NCBI GenBank assembly: GCA_031253985.1 | Contig: JAIRVH010000074.1 | Span: forward strand, 1-41,464 | Direction of reading: 5' to 3' | DNA: 41,464 nt | Source of the DNA: Sphingobacterium sp. | GTDB lineage: Bacteria > Bacteroidota > Bacteroidia > Sphingobacteriales > Sphingobacteriaceae | In this document: one piece after another, positions 17,443 to 24,949 of the stretch | How positions within the stretch are numbered: position 1 is the first letter of the stretch | Layout of the letters: each line of letters starts with the position of its first letter | Notes under the pieces: model-generated | What the model saw: the letters and a program-made list of their open reading frames with translations, nothing else | What the model was told of the DNA's origin: nothing | The model's database searches: none | Position numbers and translations under genes: made by a program

Positions 17443-17814
17443 TTACTTAGATTGTCTGAATTTTAATTTTTTCATTTTATCAATGGCCTTCGTTTTCACA
17501 GACTGATCTGTGTATTTTCCGTTTGTCAAGCCATTAAAACCGTGAATTTCCTTACTTCCTCCAAATTCAACTAGAACAACTGATTTCTGTTCTCCCGGTT
17601 CGAAACGGACTGCTGTACTTGCAGGAATATTTAACCGCATCCCAAAAGCTTTCTCTCTGTCGAACGAAAGCAACTTGTTCGCTTCAAAAAAATGATAATG
17701 GGAGCCGACCTGAATCGGTCTATCACCTTCATTTTTCACAACAATGCTTGTGGTTCTATGCCCAACATTAGCCTTGATTTCTTCTTTTTTTAAAATGTAT
17801 TCTCCTGGAATCAT
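17443..17814 (-). CDS. ureB: Urease beta subunit
   Basis: Structural beta chain of the (alpha-beta-gamma)3 urease. It contains the standard [13 protein letters not shown] start, [27 protein letters not shown] (quoted in part: [18 protein letters not shown]), [19 protein letters not shown] and [21 protein letters not shown]. Length 123 aa is a little longer than the enterobacterial chain because of a basic C-terminal tail ([17 protein letters not shown]). No signal peptide. It starts 15 bp after ureA and ends 2 bp before the ureC ATG, so translation is coupled. Confidence 0.96.
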   Translation of the reverse strand: MIPGEYILKKEEIKANVGHRTTSIVVKNEGDRPIQVGSHYHFFEANKLLSFDREKAFGMRLNIPASTAVRFEPGEQKSVVLVEFGGSKEIHGFNGLTNGKYTDQSVKTKAIDKMKKLKFRQSK

Positions 17815-17829
17815 ATCATTTAATATTTA

Positions 17830-18132
17830 TTAACGAATAGGATCATGGACAGTCACCAATTTGGTTCCGTCCGGGAAAGTAACTTCGATCTGTACATCAT
17901 GAATCATTTCGGGCACCCCCTCCATAACCTGACTTCTTTTCAACAAAGTGGTACCATACGACATGAGGTCGGCCACTGACCTGCCGTCCCGGGCTTCCTC
18001 CATAATTTGGGCGCTGATATAAGCAATGCACTCGGGATAATTTAATTTCACCCCACGCTTCAATCGCTTGGCGGCCAATTCACCCGCCAAATGCAATAGC
18101 AGCTTTTCTGTTTCTCTCGGTGTTAAACGCAT
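17830..18132 (-). CDS. ureA: Urease gamma subunit
   Basis: A 100-aa gamma chain, full length. Family sequence [54 protein letters not shown] and [18 protein letters not shown] are all visible. It is not fused to ureB, unlike Helicobacter. It follows the porin gene by 36 bp with no terminator between them, which makes the porin part of the urease transcript. No signal peptide of its own: if the complex is exported, gamma and beta would have to travel with alpha. Confidence 0.97.
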   Translation of the reverse strand: MRLTPRETEKLLLHLAGELAAKRLKRGVKLNYPECIAYISAQIMEEARDGRSVADLMSYGTTLLKRSQVMEGVPEMIHDVQIEVTFPDGTKLVTVHDPIR

Positions 18133-18168
18133 AAAAAATAAGTATTTGTTATTTTGTTAAAGGAATTC

Positions 18169-19359
18169 TTACAAGACTGGAATAGTAAAATAGGCTCCAA
18201 AAGCAAGACGATTATATTGACTTTTAGCCATATTCATAGCGTCCTTATAATTGACAGTATTACCTACATAACCGAGATAAAACCGCAGATCCTGGTTATG
18301 AAACGGCTTATGCTGCAAAGCGGCAAAATAAGTCCAGTTTTGGCGAAAATTCCTTCCCAGTTGATCTTCATTCCTTGCCCCCGCAATCTCATATCCACCT
18401 TTCAAGGCGATCTCCCATTTTCTAGTTAAGAATTGATCATAGCGCAATATCGCAGCGCCATAGTTAACGTCTTTAGCCAACACACGCTGATCACCTATTC
18501 TACCATAAAACTCATTGATCGCAGAAGATGCAATCATTGCATGATCAACACCGAGATAAGAATACTGTAAATCCAGATACACCATCTGTCGGGAAGTTTT
18601 GAACTTATTCGCCAAGGAGATTGAATGATTCGTATGCCCCTTTGCAAACTGTGAAATATTATAGGACCATTTGGTATTAATCTGCTTATTCATAAATGCG
18701 CCCACCCAAGTGAAATATGCTCCCATAGGTACATTGGAGCGTTCTAAATCCCCTACGGCAAAACCATTTTTTGCATGAAGATCCATAAAACTGTCATTCG
18801 TCGTGTTATATACCTGTGCATGAAGCGAATGATTTGGATTAACTTCATACGAGATCATCCCACCCACAACAAAAAGGTTTAATATACGGTCGACATAGTC
18901 GGTAAACTTATATTCATAAATGGGGTTATTTTCAAACTCGTAACTTCCAACCATTGCACTTTGCTTACCCGCCGTAACAGACCATTTCAGATCTTTTCCA
19001 AACTTGTACTTGATCAATGCCATATCCAAAGCCCGAGACCCATTATCTTGGCTCGTTGGCGCAAATGACCTATTCAAACGAAAACGAACTTTATAAGAAA
19101 GTCGATCATTGTAATCTCCGCTCATCAAAATACGGGCGTCATCAAGATTTGCTTTTGCCTGAGATGAACCATCTCCATTGTCTGTTTGCAACCCTGCTCT
19201 TAATAGGACATCCAGTTGAAATGTCTTTGCTCTTGCGGGCTCATTCAGCAGCAGACTGCTTCTCTTCACTGGAATAGAATCTATTTGAGCTTGCTCCTGA
19301 GCATGTAAGGAAGCTACGCCAAGCCCCAGTGTTGTAAAAAGTAAAAGTGTTTTTCTCAT
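18169..19359 (-). CDS. Outer-membrane porin (OprP/phosphate-selective porin type) of the urease operon
   Basis: A 396-aa beta-barrel protein from the ATG at 19359, which is preceded by AAGG (a TTG at 19377 is the other in-frame option). The signal peptide is MRKTLLLFTTLGLGVASLHAQ. The mature part shows alternating strands with the OprP-like phrases LDDARILMSGDYNDRLSYKVRFRLNRSF and WSVTAGKQSAMVGSYEFENN (quoted in part), and it ends in a hydrophobic strand with aromatic residues (AFGAYFTIPVL). It is the first gene of the urease operon, 36 bp before ureA. Its substrate is not shown by sequence; the location suggests urea, nickel chelate or ammonium passage. The inverted repeat at 19400-19426 lies just upstream. 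Confidence 0.82.
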   Translation of the reverse strand: MRKTLLLFTTLGLGVASLHAQEQAQIDSIPVKRSSLLLNEPARAKTFQLDVLLRAGLQTDNGDGSSQAKANLDDARILMSGDYNDRLSYKVRFRLNRSFAPTSQDNGSRALDMALIKYKFGKDLKWSVTAGKQSAMVGSYEFENNPIYEYKFTDYVDRILNLFVVGGMISYEVNPNHSLHAQVYNTTNDSFMDLHAKNGFAVGDLERSNVPMGAYFTWVGAFMNKQINTKWSYNISQFAKGHTNHSISLANKFKTSRQMVYLDLQYSYLGVDHAMIASSAINEFYGRIGDQRVLAKDVNYGAAILRYDQFLTRKWEIALKGGYEIAGARNEDQLGRNFRQNWTYFAALQHKPFHNQDLRFYLGYVGNTVNYKDAMNMAKSQYNRLAFGAYFTIPVL

Positions 19360-19399
19360 CCTTATGTTTTGTTCCAATATGTTCGGAAGCGATCCCGAT

Positions 19400-19426
19400 T
19401 TTTCAAATTATGATTCAATTTGAAAA
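19400..19426. promoter_or_regulatory. Perfect inverted repeat upstream of porin-urease operon
   Basis: TTTTCAAATT and AATTTGAAAA are exact 10-bp arms around a 7-bp spacer, 41 bp before the porin ATG and 88 bp after the kinase stop. No T-run follows on the minus strand, so an operator is more likely than a terminator. It could be a binding site for the neighbouring OmpR-type regulator. Confidence 0.5.
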
Positions 19427-19514
19427 CCTGGAAAAATCCCTGCGATATACCTATCTCTGGCACAAGTATATCACAGCCACCTAAAAATGGAATAAGGATG
19501 AGATTAAAATGAAA

Positions 19515-20897
19515 TTAGAAAGGTGTTTTTGGGATTGTAACCACGACTAAAGTACCCTGACCTTCGGTAGAATGCAACATTAATTCGGCGCCATGAAGGT
19601 CAAAAATATTCTTCGCTAAAACAAGGCCCAATCCATTTCCATAGATATCACCGACATTTGACGCCCGGTAAAAAGAAGTGAAAATATGCGGCTGGTCTTT
19701 TTGAGGAATACCTATCCCTTGATCGAATACTTTTATCGTTATATTTTTGCTATCACTACTGATTGTGACAACAACCTGCTGTCCGTTACCGTACTTAAAT
19801 GCATTTGAAATAATATTGCTAAAAGCAATAAAAAACAGATCTGGATTGGCTAAAACGGTAAGTTCATCACTATCTTCTGGAATTTCTGTAAGATCAAAAG
19901 AAAGTTTTAACTCCTTGTGAATACTCTTTTCAGCTTTATAGATTTCATAAAGGAGCTCATCAATTCGAATGGTTATTTTATTGTCCACCTCGCCCTTAAA
20001 ACCCATTCGGGATAGTTGCAAAAGATTATTGATGATAAGCTCCATTTTATCAGCGTATTTCGCGATAGTCTGCAATGAATAGTAGGCTTCATGTTCCTTT
20101 GATAAAAGCTGCTGGGCCAATTCGGCCTCCCCTCCAATAATTGTCAGCGGGGTTTTCAGTGAATGAGAGGCATTTCCGATAAAGCTCTGTTGAGATTGGA
20201 CCGAAATATCCAATCGGTTAAGCATTGAATTTAAGTTCGCAATCAAAACACCCAATTCATCTTTACCATTACTGAATTTACTGAACAAGCGATGGTCCAA
20301 ATGTGCGATATCAACTTTATCTAAATCATTGTTGATATCCTTGATGGGTTTCAATAACCGGTCAGCAAAGTAAAAAGACATCAGTACGATTAAAAAAATG
20401 GCCAAAATGCCGCCTGTAATCAATGTGCGATCCAATTGGCGCTGTTCTTCATGACCATAATCATCGATCCCCTCCGATATCACAATCAAATTTTCGCGAT
20501 GAAGATGATCGTGAAAGAATACAGCTACAAAAGCAGTCTTCCCATCCATATACCTCCCCTTCCCATGATGGATTACATCGGTGTAGAATGTCTTTGGCAT
20601 TGGTAACTCGGGCCTAAATTGAACGCTGTCGCTTCCCTTGCTAACACGAATGAGATGATCAGTTCCTTCAGATAATTGTTTCAGGTATTTACGTTTTACC
20701 TGAATATAGAGTTCTTTATTTTCATCCTTCTGATGGACGATATGGTCTCCAACAATGACCGCATTCTCTTCTAGCCGGTGAAAAAATTTGGTCTGCAGAC
20801 TGTCGTAAGTGAAATAAGATACATAAATGGCAAAAACAACAAGCAGCAGCGTACTGATGATAGAAAAGAGGAGAACTATTTTGGTCCTAATTTTCAT
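19515..20897 (-). CDS. Sensor histidine kinase next to the urease operon
   Basis: A 460-aa membrane kinase. TM1 is at about residues 7-30, a periplasmic domain spans 31-155, TM2 is 157-178, then a HAMP linker, the HisKA H-box with phospho-acceptor H245 (NASHSLKTPLTI), and a HATPase domain with N box (AFSNIISNAFKYG), G1 (DQGIGIP) and G2 (GNGLGLVLAKNIF). The sensor domain holds nine histidines between residues 52 and 149, including HH at 110-111 and HDHLH at 129-133. It overlaps the response-regulator gene by 11 bp, and its stop lies 155 bp before the porin ATG. The signal is unknown; metal or pH sensing is only an inference. Confidence 0.93.
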   Translation of the reverse strand: MKIRTKIVLLFSIISTLLLVVFAIYVSYFTYDSLQTKFFHRLEENAVIVGDHIVHQKDENKELYIQVKRKYLKQLSEGTDHLIRVSKGSDSVQFRPELPMPKTFYTDVIHHGKGRYMDGKTAFVAVFFHDHLHRENLIVISEGIDDYGHEEQRQLDRTLITGGILAIFLIVLMSFYFADRLLKPIKDINNDLDKVDIAHLDHRLFSKFSNGKDELGVLIANLNSMLNRLDISVQSQQSFIGNASHSLKTPLTIIGGEAELAQQLLSKEHEAYYSLQTIAKYADKMELIINNLLQLSRMGFKGEVDNKITIRIDELLYEIYKAEKSIHKELKLSFDLTEIPEDSDELTVLANPDLFFIAFSNIISNAFKYGNGQQVVVTISSDSKNITIKVFDQGIGIPQKDQPHIFTSFYRASNVGDIYGNGLGLVLAKNIFDLHGAELMLHSTEGQGTLVVVTIPKTPF

Positions 20898-21567
20898 GAC
20901 GGACTACGTATCCCATACCGATCACGGTATGGATAAGTTTGCGTGAGAATTGTTTATCGATCTTTTTCCGCAGATAATTTACATACACATCAACGACATT
21001 GGTACTTAAATCGACATCCATCCCCCACACTTCTTCTAAAATATCGATCCGACTCAATACCTTATTTCGATTGAGCATCAAGAATTCAAGTAAACGAAAT
21101 TCGGTAGCGGTAAGAATAATAGGAGAATTAGCTCGTTGCACGGATTTACTGTCTCTATCCAATTGGAGATCATCAAACACCAATATATTTTTCTGCTCCG
21201 TAATTGTTTTTGATTTCCGGCTATAGCGACTGATTCGCGCCTTTAACTCCTCCAGGCGGAATGGCTTCGTCAAATAATCATCCGCATCTCTGGCAAAGGC
21301 CTCAACGATATCTTCTGTTTGATTTAAAGCTGTGAGGATAATAATGGGAACCTCATTATTCGACATTCGAATATTTTTACAGACATCTAAACCGTTCATA
21401 CCGGGCAGCATCACATCCAATAGGATGAGGTCATAATGATTCAGTCCAGCCATTTTTAAACCAGTATACCCATCCATGGCAATACTGATGTGATAGCCCT
21501 CTTCTTTTAAGCCTCTTTCGATCAATGATATGACGGATGGTTCATCCTCTATAAGCAACAGTTCCAC
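20887..21567 (-). CDS. OmpR/PhoB-type response regulator
   Basis: A 226-aa two-domain regulator. The receiver domain has the acidic pair E7-D8, phospho-acceptor D51 (LILLDVMLPGMNG), the conserved Thr in IIILTAL and Lys in YLTKPF. The C-terminal winged helix ends in the family pattern VDVYVNYLRKKIDKQFSRKLI and HTVIGMGYVVR. It is co-transcribed with the histidine kinase (11 bp overlap) and lies upstream of the porin-urease operon on the same strand, so these genes are candidate targets. Confidence 0.94.
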   Translation of the reverse strand: MELLLIEDEPSVISLIERGLKEEGYHISIAMDGYTGLKMAGLNHYDLILLDVMLPGMNGLDVCKNIRMSNNEVPIIILTALNQTEDIVEAFARDADDYLTKPFRLEELKARISRYSRKSKTITEQKNILVFDDLQLDRDSKSVQRANSPIILTATEFRLLEFLMLNRNKVLSRIDILEEVWGMDVDLSTNVVDVYVNYLRKKIDKQFSRKLIHTVIGMGYVVRHEN

Positions 21568-21960
21568 AGATATCTTTTTAAGCAGTAAAAAATTCGAGGT
21601 TTGTAAAATACAAAATTAATAATTCACTTTCCCCCTTAAAAGCCACATTCCTAAATTATTTCATTTTTTCTTGACGGTTATATGATAGTAACACTTTGTT
21701 CTGCCTTTTGACCGGACTGCTTATGCTCTGCTTTTAGGAGTAACCTACCAAACACCGATGGTTTCCCTAGCTAAACCCTAGCTAAACCCTAGTTCAATAG
21801 GTCAACACTAGGGTTTAGCTAGGAGATTACTTGGAACAAGGGCGAACAAGGGGTGTAGCAGGAGCGAACAAAGGCATAAGCACAAGCGAAGCAAAAATCA
21901 TTTTTTGGAATATCCCCCTCAAATAACGAAATATTATTTCAAAAATCCGCTGAAATTCGA
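21568..21960. other. Intergenic region carrying a large inverted-repeat element
   Basis: Non-coding DNA between divergently transcribed genes (response regulator and WG-repeat gene). The centre holds a doubled left arm and a single right arm of CCTAGCTAAACCCTAG. The flanks are GC-richer and share words such as GCTTATGC, GCGAACAA and GAAGC in inverted order. No open frame or RNA gene was found. Confidence 0.6.
21766..21823. repeat. Nested inverted repeat with duplicated left arm
   Basis: CCTAGCTAAACCCTAG (21766-21781) is an exact complement of CTAGGGTTTAGCTAGG (21808-21823). A second overlapping left arm, CTAGCTAAACCCTAG (21778-21792), pairs equally well with the same right arm, so two alternative hairpins with loops of 26 or 15 nt can form. 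There is no T-run, so a classic terminator is unlikely. Confidence 0.9.
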
Positions 21961-21968
21961 TATTTTTG
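21961..21968 (+). promoter_or_regulatory. -7 promoter box of the WG-repeat gene
   Basis: TATTTTTG, a perfect TAnnTTTG, lies 17 bp before the ATG at 21986. This predicts a leader of roughly 10 nt. Confidence 0.45.
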
Positions 21969-21985
21969 TAGCTTAAAATCGCACA

Positions 21986-23386
21986 ATGAAGCAATTTCTT
22001 ATTTGTTTATCGCTGATATTCTCCCTTTTTATAGAAAAAGGATTCACCCAGCAGAAGCTTTACAAAATTTCTTACCATTTTGCAGATCCTGAAACTGGTA
22101 ATGATACTTCGGCTTCGGAGTTTATAAAAATATTAGCTGGAAATGGCGATGCATTAATGCATGCCTTTATTTCGAAAGATCAGATGAGAATTGAGAATCT
22201 GCTTTTCGGAAAATCGGTACAAATAAGTAATATTTCTAAGGGTACATCCTATCTATTAGATGAAACAAACAAAACTTATTCTCCAACAGATTTAGCATCA
22301 GGTCAGCTTATCGAGACTTCGAATGAAGGTGATAATTACGCTTATTCCAGCGATTTTGAGATCAGTTTGGTTCCCAACGAGAAAAAAAACATAGCTGGCA
22401 TTACTTGTCAAAAAGCACTATTCAACATCGCGGGAAGCAAAGACAAACAAACCGAAATTACCGTTTGGTATGCACCACAATTACCGAAGCTATACTGGGG
22501 TACTTACGATTATCTTGAAAAAGTACCAGGTGCGGCATTATATGTCGGATCCGCAGGACTGGGCATCGAAGCCAGCAAAGTCGAGGAAATTAATTTTGAC
22601 CAGTCACTCTTCGAAATTCCTGAGGGCTACGAAGAGGGGGAAGCTGAAGCAACTGTTGCCGACTCTACATTAAACGACTACTTATCATGGTATCAGGATC
22701 CCAATACGGAATATTTCGGCGTACAAGACAGCGTTGGCAACAAATTAACACCTGCTAAATATACTGCAATCTATAGTTTCATAGGAGATTACGCCATCGT
22801 AAACGATGCTGCACAAATGTTTGGCCTAATAAACCTGCATGGGAAAGAAGTTATTCCATGTCAATATGAATCGCTAAGTCTAGAAACTGAAGGTGGCCCC
22901 GTGGTTTACATGAAGGATCTTAAGTATGGTCTGTTGGATACAAATGGTAAAATATTACTGCAGGCCAAATATGACTTTATTTCAGTTCCTAGCTCGGAAT
23001 ATGTACTTTTCACGGAAGGAGAACATGTTGGTGTCATGGATAAAAATGGCACTGTTTTGCTTCCAGCAAAATACGAAACCATAGCAGATTTTAAAGATAA
23101 TCTGGCACTGATTATTGCCAATCAGTCTTATCAGCTCATCAATAAAACAGGTATTAACCTACTCAAATCCGAGTATGAATTCCTGTCCTTTGCCGGAGAG
23201 AAACTCTTGTTAGCATTCAAAGACGATAAATATGGATACATAGATTACAGCGGAAATATTGTCGTACCTTTTAAATTGCAAAATGCGCAAGCCTTTGAAA
23301 ACGGACTGGCGCTTGTAACTGAAGACTTCGAGAATTTTTATTATATTGACGCAAAAGGGAAGTATATCAAGAAATATGAAGAGTAA
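21986..23386 (+). CDS. Exported WG-repeat protein
   Basis: A 466-aa exported protein. The signal peptide (about 1-21) ends in FIEKGFTQQ. Residues about 22-215 form a GLPGLI-type region, as in Bacteroidota secreted proteins (ISYHFADPETG, ITVWYAPQLPKLYWGTYDYL). The C-terminal half is at least five WG-type repeats of about 40 residues (FGLINLHGKEVIPCQYESLS, YGLLDTNGKILLQAKYDFIS, VGVMDKNGTVLLPAKYETIA, YGYIDYSGNIVVPFKLQNAQ). Function unknown; likely periplasmic or surface binding. The next gene overlaps its last 11 bp, so the two form a unit. Confidence 0.85.
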   Translation: MKQFLICLSLIFSLFIEKGFTQQKLYKISYHFADPETGNDTSASEFIKILAGNGDALMHAFISKDQMRIENLLFGKSVQISNISKGTSYLLDETNKTYSPTDLASGQLIETSNEGDNYAYSSDFEISLVPNEKKNIAGITCQKALFNIAGSKDKQTEITVWYAPQLPKLYWGTYDYLEKVPGAALYVGSAGLGIEASKVEEINFDQSLFEIPEGYEEGEAEATVADSTLNDYLSWYQDPNTEYFGVQDSVGNKLTPAKYTAIYSFIGDYAIVNDAAQMFGLINLHGKEVIPCQYESLSLETEGGPVVYMKDLKYGLLDTNGKILLQAKYDFISVPSSEYVLFTEGEHVGVMDKNGTVLLPAKYETIADFKDNLALIIANQSYQLINKTGINLLKSEYEFLSFAGEKLLLAFKDDKYGYIDYSGNIVVPFKLQNAQAFENGLALVTEDFENFYYIDAKGKYIKKYEE

Positions 23387-23816
23387 TCCACAGACATTCC
23401 ACTTATCAACATTACATCGTGGAAAATATATGTTAATCTTGTTGACTTCGATCTTATTCATCGGAATGGGCATGTCTAAAGTTCCCGTCCAAGAAATCCT
23501 CAAGATTATCATCGCTCTTTTAATGGTTCCTTTAGCTTTGTATGTCGCCATAAAATGTTCGACCTTGTCTTCCGTCTGGGTTTTGGACGATAATACGCTA
23601 CAGATTAGCAATGTGAAGAAAACGATTGTTTTCCCATTAAATCATATTTCCCACATTCGCAATATAAAACGATCTGGGGGAAATTTGATTATTATTAACC
23701 AGAATAAAGGTCCTTCCTTTCGGACCTGGCGCAATAAATTATTTCAAAAAGAAGACGATCTTCCCCTGCTAACAGAGGCGCTAAAAGCAGCCAACATTGA
23801 ATATTATGATATGTAA
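23376..23816 (+). CDS. Small membrane protein with PH-like domain
   Basis: A 146-aa protein from ATG 23376, overlapping the WG-repeat stop by 11 bp (ATGAAGAGTAA). Two membrane helices (about 20-37 and 42-62) are followed by a cytoplasmic beta-rich segment (VWVLDDNTLQISNVKKTIVF through GGNLIIINQNKGPSF) resembling bacterial PH-type membrane-associated domains. The frame is open from 23346, but the overlap start is more natural. Function unknown; coupling suggests it works with the WG-repeat protein. Confidence 0.7.
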   Translation: MKSNPQTFHLSTLHRGKYMLILLTSILFIGMGMSKVPVQEILKIIIALLMVPLALYVAIKCSTLSSVWVLDDNTLQISNVKKTIVFPLNHISHIRNIKRSGGNLIIINQNKGPSFRTWRNKLFQKEDDLPLLTEALKAANIEYYDM

Positions 23817-23825
23817 ACGCGCTCG

Positions 23826-23839
23826 GTAACATTTGTTAC
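23826..23839. promoter_or_regulatory. Perfect palindrome GTAACA-TT-TGTTAC before the sulfur operon
   Basis: A 6-2-6 exact palindrome centred about 33 bp upstream of the centre of a perfect -7 box (23862-23869). That puts it near -40 from the predicted transcription start, the usual position of a Crp/Fnr-type activator. The bound protein is unknown. Confidence 0.55.
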
Positions 23840-23861
23840 AGGCTTTTGCAGACACAGTATG

Positions 23862-23869
23862 TACCTTTG
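23862..23869 (+). promoter_or_regulatory. -7 promoter box of the sulfur operon
   Basis: TACCTTTG matches TAnnTTTG exactly, 23 bp before the ATG at 23893. No TTTG at the normal -33 distance is seen, consistent with an activator-dependent promoter. Confidence 0.5.
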
Positions 23870-23892
23870 TAACATAACTTAAGAAAATTGTT

Positions 23893-24453
23893 ATGCTATT
23901 GGAATACATCAAACAACCATGGCCCTGGTATATCTCGGGTCCGTTAATTGCACTGGTCATGTACCTCCTACTGAAACAGGGAAAGGATTTTGGCATGTCC
24001 AATAACCTACGCACCATGTGTACGGTATTAGGTGCCGGTAAATCATCTTCATTTTTCCGCTTCGACTGGAAAACCCAAGCCTGGAATCTATTGGTGGTTC
24101 TTGGAACAGTGATTGGTGGTTTTATTGCCCACTATTTTCTGAGCGATGGTACGCCTACCCAAATCAATGAAAAAAGTATCGCAGACCTCAAAGAGCTTGG
24201 CATCATCGACCATATACAGGGCTACCTCCCTGAATCTATTTTCATTTTTAATGGCTCCCTATTTCAGTTTCTAATTCTAAGCATCGGTGGTATATTAATT
24301 GGATTTGGAACACGTTACGCGGGTGGATGTTCATCAGGTCATGCTATTTCAGGCTTAAGCAATTTTCAGCTTCCGTCCTTGATCGCTGTCATCGGTTTTT
24401 TCTTGGGCGGAATCATCATGGTTCATTTCTTATTTCCTCTAATTTTTGCATAA
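23893..24453 (+). CDS. YeeE/YedE family sulfur transporter, N-terminal-half subunit (PmpA-like)
   Basis: A 186-aa integral membrane protein with about four to five helices. It carries the YeeE/YedE signature GTRYAGGCSSGHAISGLSNF, whose Cys is thought to relay thiosulfate or sulfane sulfur through the membrane in the characterised YeeE transporter. Here the transporter is split: this gene's stop (TAA) directly abuts the ATG of the second half at 24454. It is first in an operon with a TauE/SafE permease and a persulfide dioxygenase-rhodanese fusion, so it likely moves a reactive sulfur species. The transport direction is not known. Confidence 0.88.
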   Translation: MLLEYIKQPWPWYISGPLIALVMYLLLKQGKDFGMSNNLRTMCTVLGAGKSSSFFRFDWKTQAWNLLVVLGTVIGGFIAHYFLSDGTPTQINEKSIADLKELGIIDHIQGYLPESIFIFNGSLFQFLILSIGGILIGFGTRYAGGCSSGHAISGLSNFQLPSLIAVIGFFLGGIIMVHFLFPLIFA

Positions 24454-24867
24454 ATGAAAGCACTAAAATTCATACTCATTGGCATACTGTTCGGGATTAT
24501 CTTGTACAAGTCGGAGGCTGCATCATGGTACAGAATCTACGAAATGTTCCAATTTAGATCCTTTCATATGTATGGGATTATTGGAACAGCCCTAACAACC
24601 GCCATTATTATCGTACAAATAATCAAAAGGAAACGACTCAAAGATAACAATGGTGAACAAATAGTGTTCCATGACAAAGACAAAAGTATCACGCGATATC
24701 TGGTCGGAGGAACAATATTTGGTTTAGGATGGGCATTAACAGGTGCATGCCCCGGACCTCTATTTGCCTTAATTGGTGCCGGTTACTGGACACTGGGAAT
24801 TGTCCTCATTTTTGCCTTATTGGGTACTTGGCTTTATGGCATATTACGAAATAAGTTACCCCATTAA
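24454..24867 (+). CDS. YeeE/YedE family sulfur transporter, second subunit (PmpB-like)
   Basis: A 137-aa membrane protein with about four helices. It contains FGLGWALTGACPGPLFALIG, the second conserved Cys motif of the YeeE/YedE fold. It abuts the first subunit with no gap (stop TAA then ATG), so the two halves are made together and presumably form one channel. The lack of a frame-compatible fusion, plus similar split pairs in other bacteria, argue against a frameshift. An 82-bp gap follows before the TauE/SafE gene. Confidence 0.88.
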   Translation: MKALKFILIGILFGIILYKSEAASWYRIYEMFQFRSFHMYGIIGTALTTAIIIVQIIKRKRLKDNNGEQIVFHDKDKSITRYLVGGTIFGLGWALTGACPGPLFALIGAGYWTLGIVLIFALLGTWLYGILRNKLPH

Positions 24868-24949
24868 TCGTCAACTGCTTTATAACAAAACATCCTAGAT
24901 GTCGCGAATCTAACACCTGTACCCATATTCAAAATTTGAAGAACAGAAA

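Noticed and set aside
23893..24867. Split YeeE/YedE gene as a frameshifted pseudogene
   Set aside because: The halves are separated by a clean stop-start junction (TAAATG), each has its own conserved Cys motif, and two-gene YeeE pairs (PmpA/PmpB) are known.
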